Shown here one piece after another: positions 9,711-19,184 of a stretch of DNA of 64,000 nt; within the stretch, counting starts at the first letter, position 1, and the number at the start of each line of letters is the position of its first letter. The DNA lies in assembly GCA_033085395.1 (NCBI GenBank), contig MU853192.1, positions 124,001-188,000 on the forward strand. Reading direction: 5' to 3'. A model generated the notes under the pieces. The model worked only from the letters and a program-made list of their open reading frames with translations. It was not told the DNA's origin and ran no database searches. Source of the stretch: Xanthoparmelia taractica. Its lineage: Eukaryota; Ascomycota; Lecanoromycetes; Lecanorales; Parmeliaceae. Position numbers and translations under genes: made by a program.

Positions 9711-11274
9711 TCAGGCCTTAGCAGCCACCATTGGCGCAACTTCGCCCTCCTTCGTTCTTCCCAGCCCGTCTTTAGCGTAAAAGTCCATGGGATATACACC
9801 TTCATTACCAGAGCCCCACTCCTCTCTTCTCTCCAAAGCAACAAGTGCTTCGTACGGCGTCAGCAGTGGCTTAGGGAAAGCGTAACCCCAATCGATGCTC
9901 AGTCTGGGGCACGCTATCTGCACCCAGCAATCGACGTCGTTCATCATAGCCAGCTTACCCGGGAAGATTTCGCTTAGCAGCAGATTGATAAACGGGATCC
10001 CCCGCTCATTAAGCGTATTTTCGATCATGGTCATAGTGTGCGGATTTCCTTGACGACCAAGAGAGCCGAGTATGAGACCCCATTTCTTGGCTTTTTTGGC
10101 AGACTTGATCGCTTGCCGGCGCAGATCATGCATTTCCTCATGATCGTACGTTTCTCGGGTGAGTTTTCGTGAGTAGGGATCATAGCGATAGGCGGGCAAC
10201 GAGGGATTGTGGATCATGGCAGACTCAAGATGGAAGCGGCCGTCTCCCAGGTAGAGGATGAGATCCGCTTGATTAGTTGAGAGGCGTGGCGAAGTGCAGC
10301 CGAGAATCTCGCCCTTGCTAAGTGGGGTAATTTGTGGAATCAACACCCTGAAGCCGGCACGCTCAAGTATGGGCTTCACGGTGTGGAGGGTGGCATTGAA
10401 TTGGATAGTCCCTACCATGGCAATGGTTTTTCCAGGCTGAAAGTTCCGCTCTAAGGTCGCTAAGAGATGGGAAGTGTCTATGCTTATATCGACAAAGACA
10501 TAGAGAGTTTTGATCTTTGTGACATCCACTGGTATGAGACAGCTATGCGCATAGTGTACCAAGATATCACATCCAAGGGCTCGAGCAGTATAATCGTCGA
10601 TACAACAGGCTCCATAGGTGACATCACCCATGATGAGTGTCTCGGTCCCTGGGCAGAATCGTATAAGGATGTCTGAGATGGTGGTAGCGAAGAGCAGCAG
10701 GCCTTCTGGAAATTGTAACGCTATCTTCTTAGAGCCTGATGTGCGTATTCGATGTATTGTCTTTGGGATTTCAAAGGAATAGTTTGAAGGCAGAAGAGAT
10801 ATAGCATCGTTGATTTCTGGATCGTGGAGGATTTCTGGGGGAACTTGATTTAGCGCTCTAACCATCTTCCTTGGTTGCGAAACTATAGAATGTCATCATC
10901 GGATTCGCAGAATTGGATCGTCTTTGCATACTCTGTATAGCCCCACTGTCTTCGATCGTCCCATTTGTGGTGCCCCTTTTCTCTGCTCGTTCTGCTGCTT
11001 CTTTCCTGCCGATGAACCTTTTCCTAGGCTCTTTCAGCTTTTGGTGACTCTCAGCACTTATCTCAGCATCAACTGCTTCCCCGAGATCAGCTCGAGCGCG
11101 ATCTTCTTCCATTTCCGCAATAATGCGTTCAGAATGAGACTGACTTGCAAATCGTTCTGGAATTTTTGATCTCCGGGTGGTGGGCGTGAAATCATTAATT
11201 TCCCCGCAACTCCGCTCGAGAACCACCGCTTGCGAGACAGCTTCGGCCTGGCCTCTTTCGCGGCTGTAAGCCAT
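9711..11274 (-). CDS. DPH1: Diphthamide biosynthesis protein 1 (2-(3-amino-3-carboxypropyl)histidine synthase subunit)
   Basis: Two exons, 11274-10932 and 10882-9711, joined over a 49-nt intron (donor GTATGC, acceptor TTCTATAG), give 504 residues. The body reads as Dph1: LNQVPPEIL, ALQFPEGLL, MGDVTYGACCIDD (first cluster Cys), HYAHSCLIP (second Cys), LGDGRFHLE, and WVQIACPRLSIDWG (third Cys). These three cysteines bind the [4Fe-4S] cluster used by the Dph1-Dph2 complex to transfer the aminocarboxypropyl group of SAM to the histidine of elongation factor 2. The N-terminal arm (PRKRFIGRKEA) is also family-like. The ATG at 11274 lies only 4 nt from the divergent HMG-CoA lyase ATG, so an internal start at 11112 (450 residues) is a real alternative. 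Confidence 0.92.
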
Positions 11275-11278
11275 CACT

Positions 11279-12557
11279 ATGCCTTATTTCAGGCCGACCT
11301 CCGGGTTCGGAAGACGATTGGGATGTCGTGGCACCCGTCGAAGCTTCTCCACGAGCATGCAACGAGGAGCAGGCGAGGTACGAATAGTAGAGGTCGGTCC
11401 ACGCGACGGATTACAGAATGAATCCACGGCTATACCGCTAGAGACTAAGATCGAGTTCATACGGCGTCTGTCTCAGACTGGTGTGAGGAATATTGAAGCT
11501 GGATCTTTCGTTGCACCAAAATGGGTGCCTCAGGTACTCTGGAAATACAACTATATACACTGTGCCAGCGCTGATGTTCCGTTGCTATTGAGATTAGATG
11601 GCAAACTCATCAGAAGTCCTCAATCACCTCCTTGGCCACCCTCCTGCTGCACCAGCCCCGATTGCATTCAATTTCCTTGTCCCAAACCTCAAAGGCCTTC
11701 AGAACTTCCTGAAAGCCTCAGACACTGACAACGCTCCCATCACCTCATCTCAGGACCCAACCATGATACCCACACCCCCTCCATCCCCAACAGCTGGCGA
11801 GAGCGGAGAAACAGGGGAACAAGCGCCGATAACCTCAACCCAAGATCCAAATGAGATGCCTTCAGACACATCAGGCAAAGGTAGCCCCATACAGCCCGAC
11901 GAATCATCTGCGTCTTCAAATTTAATGGAAGTGTCCCTGTTCACTGCAGCGACAGAAACTTTTTCCCAAAAAAATACGAATTGCACAATTGCTGAATCAC
12001 TGGAACGATGTAAGCCAATTGTGTCTCTTGCAAAGTCGCGGAATATCCGAGTACGTGGCTACGTATCGGTAGCCCTTGGGTGTCCCTACGAAGGCCCTGA
12101 TGTTTCTCCGGCGAAGGTGGCAGAGATTACTGCAACTCTGCTGGAGATGGGTGCAGATGAAGTCTCCGTAGCAGACACCACTGGTATGGGCACAGCGCCT
12201 AAGACCCAAGAGCTTCTCAAAACCCTACTCGGAGCTGGGATAGCCGCCAAGGACTTAGCCTTGCATTTCCATGACACGTACGGACAGGCCCTTGTCAACG
12301 CTGTGGTGGGTTTAGAGCAGGGTATCAGGACGTTCGACAGTAGTGTCGGTGGGCTAGGCGGCTGTCCATACTCGAAAGGCGCTACAGGGAATGTTGCGAC
12401 AGAAGATCTCCTCCATTGCTTGCATAGCCTCGGCGCAATCACGGGAGTAGATGTTGAGAAGATGGCAGAGATTGGCAATTGGATTTCCAAAGAACTCGGC
12501 AGACCCAACGACAGCCGAGCGGGAAAGGCGATTTTGGCAAGGTTGTCTTCAACATGA
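11279..12557 (+). CDS. Mitochondrial hydroxymethylglutaryl-CoA lyase
   Basis: Exons 11279-11533 and 11598-12557 (intron 64 nt, donor GTACTC, acceptor GATTAG) give 404 residues. The first ~28 residues are Arg/Ser-rich without acidic residues, fitting a mitochondrial presequence; a second ATG at 11357 would give a form without it. The catalytic barrel is clear: VGPRDGLQNE (metal and substrate loop), EAGSFVAPKWVPQ, ALGCPYEG, DEVSVADTTGMG, HFHDTYGQA (metal His pair), and the HMG-CoA lyase signature VGGLGGCPYSKGATGN with its active-site Cys. The enzyme splits HMG-CoA to acetyl-CoA and acetoacetate in leucine breakdown. A Pro/Ser/Thr-rich insert of about 65 residues, carrying a duplicated APITS(S/T)QDP, sits at residues 129-193 within the barrel. 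Confidence 0.93.
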
Positions 12558-12915
12558 GAGGTTACCTACCCTCAATGAGAACCATGCATTGGGCGATCTG
12601 CCAGGAGGACAATACAGGATCAGCAGATTGAGTCCTTCGACTTTCGACGCGAGGGTGGTTCGCCGAAGCTCTGGCAGCCTACCATAGTCGCTAGTTGGTC
12701 ATCGTTGCACTGCCTTCGACGAAGTGAAGTCAAAGGCCATTCCAGAAATAGAGTTCGATCAGGCCAGCGAATGCCGATACGAAGTGGTTGACGGCCATCA
12801 GCTAGGAACTTGGAAGCAACTGGACCCGAGTAGTCGATAACTTCGGGAATCAGTAGCCCACTCATTATTCGAATCATGGCCTGTATCCAGTAAAACCATC
12901 CGTGTCCGTAATCGC
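12558..12915. other. Convergent intergenic spacer
   Basis: 358 bases between the ends of the HMG-CoA lyase and GatC-like genes, expected to hold both 3' untranslated regions. No hairpin, repeat or further frame stands out. Confidence 0.5.
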
Positions 12916-13533
12916 TCAATCCTTCGCAGTATCAACCACAACATATCGCCCCAACCTCCTCGGCGCCTGAGCCAGCAACTCCAGCCCCCCACCCTCCTCT
13001 TTACCACCCCCCACCTCCCCCTTCCCCTCCATATCCACCCCCCCCTTCCTCCTAACAATCCTCCCCCTCATCCCCACCACCTCCTCCCTCCCCAACTCCC
13101 CCCTCATCTCCTCCAACCCAATCATCCTCTCCCTCTCCCCCTCCACACTCTCATCCCGCACCGCAACCAACGGCTCCACGCCCTCCGTATCAACCTCCTG
13201 TATAGCCCTCACGAACCCCAATTGCGACTGCAGGTCGGAGATCATGCGTTGCTCTTCGGCTGGGGAAGTAGGGAGCGGGAGGGCGGAGAGACGGAGCAGA
13301 TGGTGCAGTTGTTTTTGGGTGATTTCTGGCGGGGAGGTAGTGGTTGAATTCGGTGTAGGGGTGATGAGGGATTTTACGGACCAGGAGGGTTGGGCGAGGA
13401 GGGCTTCGAGGTCGTCGGGTGGGGGGTTGGTGGTTGAGGAGTGGGTTCGTGTTGGCGTTGGGAATGCATTGGGGGGTCTGATTGGATGGAGTTTGCTGGC
13501 GAGGATGGATCTGAGGAGATGTTTGTGTAGCAT
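12916..13533 (-). CDS. Mitochondrial Glu-tRNA(Gln) amidotransferase subunit C-like protein
   Basis: Single exon, ATG at 13533, 205 residues. The N-terminus is Arg/His-rich and fits a mitochondrial presequence. The middle has the GatC-type helices: ITQKQLHHLLRLSALPLP, then EEQRMISDLQSQLGFVRAIQEVDTEGVEPLVAVRDES, the last part being the conserved Gat-C V(D/N)TxGVEP motif. GatC holds GatA and GatB together so that misacylated Glu-tRNA(Gln) is amidated for mitochondrial translation. The C-terminal third is Gly/Glu/Arg-rich with low complexity before a short LAQAPRRLGRYVVVDTA tail seen in fungal homologues. Pyrimidine-rich codon use is extreme at 12960-13140 (plus strand nearly all C/T), reflecting purine-rich coding sequence. 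Confidence 0.78.
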   Translation of the reverse strand: MLHKHLLRSILASKLHPIRPPNAFPTPTRTHSSTTNPPPDDLEALLAQPSWSVKSLITPTPNSTTTSPPEITQKQLHHLLRLSALPLPTSPAEEQRMISDLQSQLGFVRAIQEVDTEGVEPLVAVRDESVEGERERMIGLEEMRGELGREEVVGMRGRIVRRKGGVDMEGKGEVGGGKEEGGGLELLAQAPRRLGRYVVVDTAKD

Positions 13534-13809
13534 GGCGCAGAGATGCTGGTGGACAAATTGGCTGCGATGCGAAATGTTTGAACTCAGGATCTGTAGGGCT
13601 GAGATGTTAGCGCGATATCAAGCGGGAGATTTCCGCGGTTCACGAGGAGGTTTTTTTGTTTTCTCTCTGAGCAAATCACTTGTTACGTAGAAGGAGGTAC
13701 ATTCATACACATCACCTCATCGCAGGCTTTCAGAAATTTAGAGTACTTGTTGATCTCTGGCTTTGTGACTTAAGAAACCCAACTTTAGGCGGTGAAAGAT
13801 CGAGAATCT

Positions 13810-14852
13810 TTATTGATCTAAGTAAGAGTATGATGCCAATGCCCGCTTCTTCAACTCCAGCCCATGCTGGTTCGTAATCCAATCTGCAAACCCCCAACAC
13901 CCGTTCCCAGTACCTGTCCATGCATCCTCAACAAAAAAAAGTCCGTGTCAGACTGTTTCCCAACCAGCTGCTTCCCAAACCCAATTTACTTACAGAAAGT
14001 GTTCGACATCCTTACCGGACTCCCCTTTCACTTTTTTACCTTTGGCCCTCTGAAACCAGCGTAGCCTGGACTCGGTACCTTCCTTTGATGGCGCGGGTGT
14101 CCGTTCCGACTGGGAATCCATCCCGTTCCAGAAGGAAGCCAGAATCCAGTAGCCGTGGGCATATCTCCCTCAGTTTCATTACAATGGGGGCGATGGTGCC
14201 CGGTCTCGTTCCACGGCTGACTGTAGACGACAACCTCGTCACCAGCAACTATGACATCTCCCAAGATCACGCCTCCGTTCGCCGTTTTGTTTGCGGGGCT
14301 GTAGCTCGTACCGTTGGGATAGTGCGTGCCATTGTAGACGACGAAATGCTCGCCGTGAGCATTGAACTCTGTCAGAATGCTCTCGTTTCGATGCCCGGGA
14401 TTTGTACTATTCGCTGTATGGTTGTATGAGCTATTGTAGTGGGTGTGGTTTTCTATCTTCGCGCCTTCTACCATCATGGCTTCCCTCCCGGGATCCAATT
14501 CGACGGTAACGGTGTACACATCTTGGCCGGCGTCCGCAGAAGAGGAATAGGCATGGCGATTAGCAGGGTTAAAACGCGAGAGACCGACGTCGGTGAATTC
14601 ACCTGGGTTGGAGGCCGGACCCTGAGGGCTGCGGGCAGAGAGGTCCTTTTTGGCCTTCGACAAAGGGTCGAGGGACGGATCATCGGTCCTAGAGGTAGCG
14701 GGATGGTGGGAGCGAGGGACGAGCTTGCGTGAAGCGTCTCGCTTAAGCGAGGTAGAAGTGCTTTCAAGCTCAGAGCCAATGATGTGGGGTAGAGCGGCGG
14801 CACGGATGCCAGGAAGGAGGAATAGCAGAGAGAGGGTCGCTGAGGACTTCAT
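13810..14852 (-). CDS. Secreted N-glycosylated protein of unknown function
   Basis: ATG at 14852 opens a signal peptide (MKSSATLSLLFLLPGIRAAA). Exon 1 runs 14852-14040 and I join it to 13926-13810 over a 113-nt intron (donor GTAAAA, acceptor TTGTTGAG) to give 309 residues. The mature chain has a Ser/Arg-rich N-terminal part with KR sites, then a segment dense in N-glycosylation sequons (NHT, NSS, NHT, NST, NES, NGT, NKT, NET) at about residues 134-230. The second exon adds TGTGNGCWGFADWITNQHG, which looks like real protein and not noise, and a Tyr-rich end. Without the splice the protein would stop four residues past the junction. No family recognised; likely a cell-wall or extracellular protein. 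Confidence 0.6.
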
Positions 14853-15669
14853 GGCTGCACGATCAGATGGTGTATTGCAAGTATAACAGATGGACGGAAA
14901 GGCCGCTTGGGAGAAATCAAATCAGGGTTCTTGAATAGAATATAGAAAAGACTGTCTTGTGTTATGCAAGCCAAAAGATATATCAAGGCATAGGAGTTTA
15001 TATCAATCAGTGCATAACCTATCGTCTGTCGCTTCTTCGGGTTTACCCTGGACCGCAGAGGCTGACGCAAACTCAGTCTCCGAGACTTCTATGCGATGTT
15101 TGGAATCTCAGATTCGTAGAGTTTGCGCATCCTCCGACAGATAAAGGCCGCAATGATGAACGTGCACACCGGACGAAACAGGAATTGCATCAAACAAACC
15201 ACCTGAGACCAGAGACAAATAGATCAATTATAGAAAAGCAAGTTCTCCAAACATCGCAACGCAAAGAGCGTGGACATATCTCGTTTTGGAGAGACACAGT
15301 CCATTTCGAAATCCCCACCGGAGTGCTTGATAAAATTTGTGGCCTTGATAACATGGGGCAGCAGAATAGATCCCGTGAAACGACAGCGGCAGCCACGCCT
15401 GCCGTGCCGGCTTCCAGCGAGAAGCTTCCGGGTCTTATACTGGCGACGCGTAGAAGGAAGTTTCAGAAGATGCAAGATTGTAGGCGAACCATCAGCCGTC
15501 GAAGCAATTTTACACTAGGCCAGGAAAGGGCATTGCGACGTTCGGCCTCGGCTCAATGCGTAGTGTAGAATAACTAGGGCACTGTTTGGGGCTTCATAGT
15601 AGCTGATAGCAAACAGTGAGTCGAGAACTCTTCGTGTAGTCGGCGATCAGCTTTGACCTCCTTTCCACC
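14853..15669. other. Divergent intergenic region
   Basis: Shared upstream region of the secreted-protein gene and the DUF2470 gene. A 203-codon plus-strand frame (14957-15568) is basic and Thr/Arg-rich without family resemblance and is rejected. Nothing else stands out. Confidence 0.5.
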
Positions 15670-16353
15670 ATGGCGCACAAACCCTCCAGCAGCACGGACG
15701 AAGCAACGAAGCAGCGCATCATCACCCACATGAACAACGACCACCAAGACTCCCTAATCCGCTACCTCCAACACTACGCCCATCTCTCCAGCTTTTCCGC
15801 TCGCAGTGCCCATCTGGCCGACATCACCTTCGACAGCCTGACCATCCTGTCGTCCAATGGCACGCCTCACGCCATACCGATCAAACCCGCCATGACATCT
15901 TGGTCCGAAGCTCGGCCTCGGGTCGTAGCTATGGACGGCGAAGCAGTTGCCGGTTTGGGGGCTAGTGACATCACGGTGAAGACGTACAAGCCACCGCGGG
16001 GCTTCATGAGCGTGGTGTTCGTCGCGTGCTTGTTCGGCTATTTATCCCTCTGCCGGCGTGCCAATTTCGAACCCGGCTCGTTATACTACGATACGTTGCT
16101 CAAGCACGTCCCGAGCTTTGCAAGGTTCTGTCGGACGTTTCAGCCATTGGCATTTGGGTTCATGGTGGTGGTGCATGCAGGAGAGACCGTGTGGATGGTG
16201 AAGAGCAGGTTGGAGAAGCATACGGTTAGAGTGTTTAGTAGAGTGTGGTGGATGTGGGTATTGAGTTGTTACGTGGAAGGGGTTGGGAGCTTTGTAAGAT
16301 TCGATGAATGCGTGAGGGAGGAGAAGGCGAGGAGGGAGGGGATGAACCATTGA
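15670..16353 (+). CDS. DUF2470 domain membrane protein
   Basis: Single exon of 227 residues; the start ATG at 15670 has an ideal CACCATGG context. Residues 8-110 form a DUF2470 domain: IITHMNNDHQDSLIRYLQHY is its signature helix, as found in heme-utilisation/FMN-binding split-barrel relatives, followed by a strand-rich part. Residues 118-215 hold about three hydrophobic helices (MSVVFVACLFGYLSL, FQPLAFGFMVVVHAGETVWM, VWWMWVLSCYVEGVGSFVRF) with an HAGE motif, matching the DUF4499/TMEM254-like region that fungi fuse to DUF2470. Probably an ER or organelle membrane protein. No function is established for this pair of domains. Confidence 0.8.
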   Translation: MAHKPSSSTDEATKQRIITHMNNDHQDSLIRYLQHYAHLSSFSARSAHLADITFDSLTILSSNGTPHAIPIKPAMTSWSEARPRVVAMDGEAVAGLGASDITVKTYKPPRGFMSVVFVACLFGYLSLCRRANFEPGSLYYDTLLKHVPSFARFCRTFQPLAFGFMVVVHAGETVWMVKSRLEKHTVRVFSRVWWMWVLSCYVEGVGSFVRFDECVREEKARREGMNH

Positions 16354-17214
16354 GACCCTGGCATGTGTGGAAAACAGGAGCTTCAAGTGAGATCAATTGC
16401 ATATGCATGACAGCCCCTCCTAGATGACTTAATGGAAATGATTGCTGCAGGCTCAGTTTTTGCGTTGGGCTTGGTAACGCTAAGCGAGTGTTGAAGAAGG
16501 GGAGTGCAAAATCCCAAGAAGAAAAGCCCCGAGCCCAGCCAGCTTCAAATCGAGAAGCAAAAAATCTGAGTCGCCGAAGGGGTTGAAAGCGACATCGCCA
16601 GCTACATATGCGAGTGAAGAAGCCATCTATATATCAGCTTTGTGTTATGCATTTGATTGGTTGCGTAACCCTAGCCTAACTTGAAAAAAAAAAGAAGATT
16701 CCAAACAAAAAGAAAAGCAAAAAAGCCCCAACACGGTATCGAAGCAAGAAGCAAAAGGAAAATCACCCAACGGGATTGAGCTCAGCTCCAGGGTCACCAA
16801 GATCCTTTGAAGACAGTGCTACTCCATGTGGATGCAAACCTACGAGCATGGTTTCGTAACTGGATTAGGCGAAAGGTTGACGATTATGACTAGTGTAAGG
16901 CCACTTGTGAGGGAACCGTCAATTCTTTACAGCCGTCAGTGTACCACTCGACCATATGCGCTCGATGGGAGGAAAGATACCGAAACGGTATATAACCTTA
17001 TAAAATAAAATATCACCACAACGCAGAATGGTAGCACCATCAATCCAGTTCTTCTAGGAATTCACAAATTTTTGAACTGATACGATCTTTAAATGTGCTG
17101 GCAATCAGTTGATGTACGCTGGTCATGGATTACATTCATGCTGTCTAGCCCATCCCTATCCGTGGCTACAAACCCTCGGGAAAAGTCGCACAACCTCGGT
17201 TCTCACCGATCCTT
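16354..17214. other. Intergenic, A-rich
   Basis: 860 bases between convergent genes. Poly-A-like runs occur at 16684-16730. No supported gene. Confidence 0.45.
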
Positions 17215-17799
17215 TCACTTCTTGGCCGGTCTTATGCATAACTTGAATTCATTGGCCTTGGCCACGTCGTCTCCTAGGTCTCGCTCCTCCTTTACCTCCA
17301 GACTCTCCTTGGCCTCTGTGGCCTCTTCCGTCCCCACAACCTTCTCAACCTTCCCGGCCTCCCTACCCCCTTCTCCATCCTTTTCAAACAGCTCCTCGGC
17401 AACTTGTCTCATGTCCCCGTAACTAAGTCCCCCACCACCAACCTCCTCTGCGGCCATTTGCAACATAATCATCGCAGCTGACTCATCCATTTCACGCAGC
17501 GAAAGCTTCTCGGATTTTGAAGCGTTTTTGGCGAAGTAATTCTGCAATTGTTGGGCAGCCTTGGGCGTCAGCCCACCACGGCCGGGTTTTCGTATGATTT
17601 GATGAAGGCGGCGTGCACGAGAGTTACGTAGGGCGGCAGCTGCATCAGCAAGTACCCCTGAAACGATCAGTGGGCTGTTATGCATGCACTGAGGGTTGCT
17701 AGACTGCGCGCGTTCGCGCTTTTTCGCGGCCTTCTTCTCCTGCCTGCGAGACGATTGTTTTGCAACACGTCCATCTTCGGAGTGGTCTTGCTTTGTCAT
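17215..17799 (-). CDS. Hypothetical basic/acidic protein
   Basis: Single open frame, ATG at 17799, 194 residues. The N-terminus is strongly basic (RRQEKKAAKKRERAQ), resembling a nuclear or nucleolar targeting segment. A predicted helical middle follows (RARRLHQIIRKPGRGGLTPKAAQQLQNYFAKNASKSEKL.. about residues 60-100, then DESAAMIMLQMAAEE), with an acidic C-terminal third rich in Glu and Val. The middle looks conserved in character, but I cannot name a family. It reads convergently with the DUF2470 gene. A real gene is likelier than not because of length, composition and the helix pattern. Confidence 0.5.
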   Translation of the reverse strand: MTKQDHSEDGRVAKQSSRRQEKKAAKKRERAQSSNPQCMHNSPLIVSGVLADAAAALRNSRARRLHQIIRKPGRGGLTPKAAQQLQNYFAKNASKSEKLSLREMDESAAMIMLQMAAEEVGGGGLSYGDMRQVAEELFEKDGEGGREAGKVEKVVGTEEATEAKESLEVKEERDLGDDVAKANEFKLCIRPAKK

Positions 17800-18443
17800 G
17801 TTGATGAATTGCAGCTCGTGTCGTATTGCGGTGTGTAGAATTGTTTCCCGTAGAGTGACGACTGATATAGGGGACGCGTGGTTCCGGTGGTAGTAGCTAG
17901 TGATGTAGGACGAGTAAATTCTAGGATGGAGGGCAAGGTGGAAGGCTCCGCTAATGGACTTTAGTGTCGATCGTGAGTTGAGTTTGGTTTGGTGGCCTTC
18001 AGATGTAGTCCTTGAGGCAGAGCGTTGAAGCGTCGTGCTGTGTTGTATTTGGATGGATGAAAATGACGAGGCGGTCTAAGCATGCACTGTGTTGAAGTCT
18101 TCACTCAAGGCACCGTCTGCCTCCCACACTTACGCCTCTCCAACGAACGACTGCCTGCTCCCCAATGTGTTGTGATTTCTTCTAAATGGCAGCACTGTCC
18201 GTCTAAAGGTTGCTCGATTATAGCGTTCGTTAATAGCTTTGTCCCGTCGCGGTCGGCTTGTCGAGGTGTCACGGATAACCAACTTGACCCATAAGCTACC
18301 GAAATTCTTGTTTACTTGACTCTTATCTCGCAAAAATCCCTCCCGTAATCTCTTCAGTCTGTGTAAAGCCAGCCATTTCTTCGGCTAATCTCGTCCAGTT
18401 CTTCTACGAATACGATGCAGGTTCGCAATTGTGTGTAGCAATA
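17800..18443. other. Intergenic, no supported gene
   Basis: Contains only 60-70 codon frames on both strands. It should include the promoter of the basic/acidic hypothetical gene and the 3' end of the next minus-strand gene. Confidence 0.45.
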
Positions 18444-18899
18444 TCATGACGACTTCTCTGGAGTACTGTATTGGTCGAGTGGAACCTCAGACCAGCTAAA
18501 CGTATCCACAGGCTTACTGAATTGACCAGTCTGGACCCGAGACCATCTCTCCGCATCCTTAGGTAATGTAGTAGCTCCACCAGCATTAGCTACAGCCTCC
18601 TCCGTCTTACGAATCTGCTCTTCCGGCGGAGGAGCATGCTGTTCTTTGAACTCGACATTCCTGCGGGAACATGTTGGTTCGTTGCCGGCAGACATAGTTT
18701 AAGACTAGAAGGGACAGGACATACTGCTCATGCTCTCTCTGTTCTTTCTCTTGCTTGAGCGCTGGGTCAAAGATCGCGATGCCTAGACAAAGGTTAGCTA
18801 GCGATTCTTGAGAACCGGTGACGACAGGATCTGCTTGCCGGTGCCGACGCCAATCAATGTGACAAGAGCGGGGGTCAATAAACCCCTTGTGTAACTCAT
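18444..18899 (-). CDS. Small single-TM protein, likely mitochondrial, three exons with a GC-AG intron
   Basis: Exons 18899-18839, 18782-18725 and 18660-18444 give a continuous 111-residue protein: MSYTRGLLTPALVTLIGVGTG (one membrane span at residues 6-25), IAIFDPALKQEKEQREHEQ (charged helix), then a hydrophilic C-terminus with KDAERWSRVQTGQFSKP and FSWSEVPLDQY. The first intron begins GCAAGC and ends TCTAG, a GC-AG intron; it restores Gly at the junction and avoids a stop. The second is 64 nt, GTATGT to CCCGCAG. The short N-terminal span followed by a charged helix resembles small inner-mitochondrial-membrane proteins, but I cannot name a family. Three joins keeping frame support a true gene. 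Confidence 0.6.
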
Positions 18900-19184
18900 G
18901 CTGGGTCTGAGAAATCCTGACGAGGAGTGCAGAAGCAAAGTAGAATGATGAAGACATGATGTGTCGTCCCTCGGTCCAACACAAGTGCTAGCGTGAGCGG
19001 ACAGGGAAAGTCTACCGACACCAATGCTCCGCAAACTCAATATATGGGGCTACATCTTACTATTCATGGCTTGAGCACTGAAGTCAAGATTTCTGGGTTG
19101 CATGAAAACAAAGAGTAATATTGAATATCGCCATCTGGGCTAGGCATAGGTCTCCAGATAATCATTTGATTAATACAGCCCCAG

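Noticed and set aside
14957..15568. 203-codon plus-strand frame
   Set aside because: Composition is unlike a folded protein, it lies in a divergent promoter region, and no family is recognisable.
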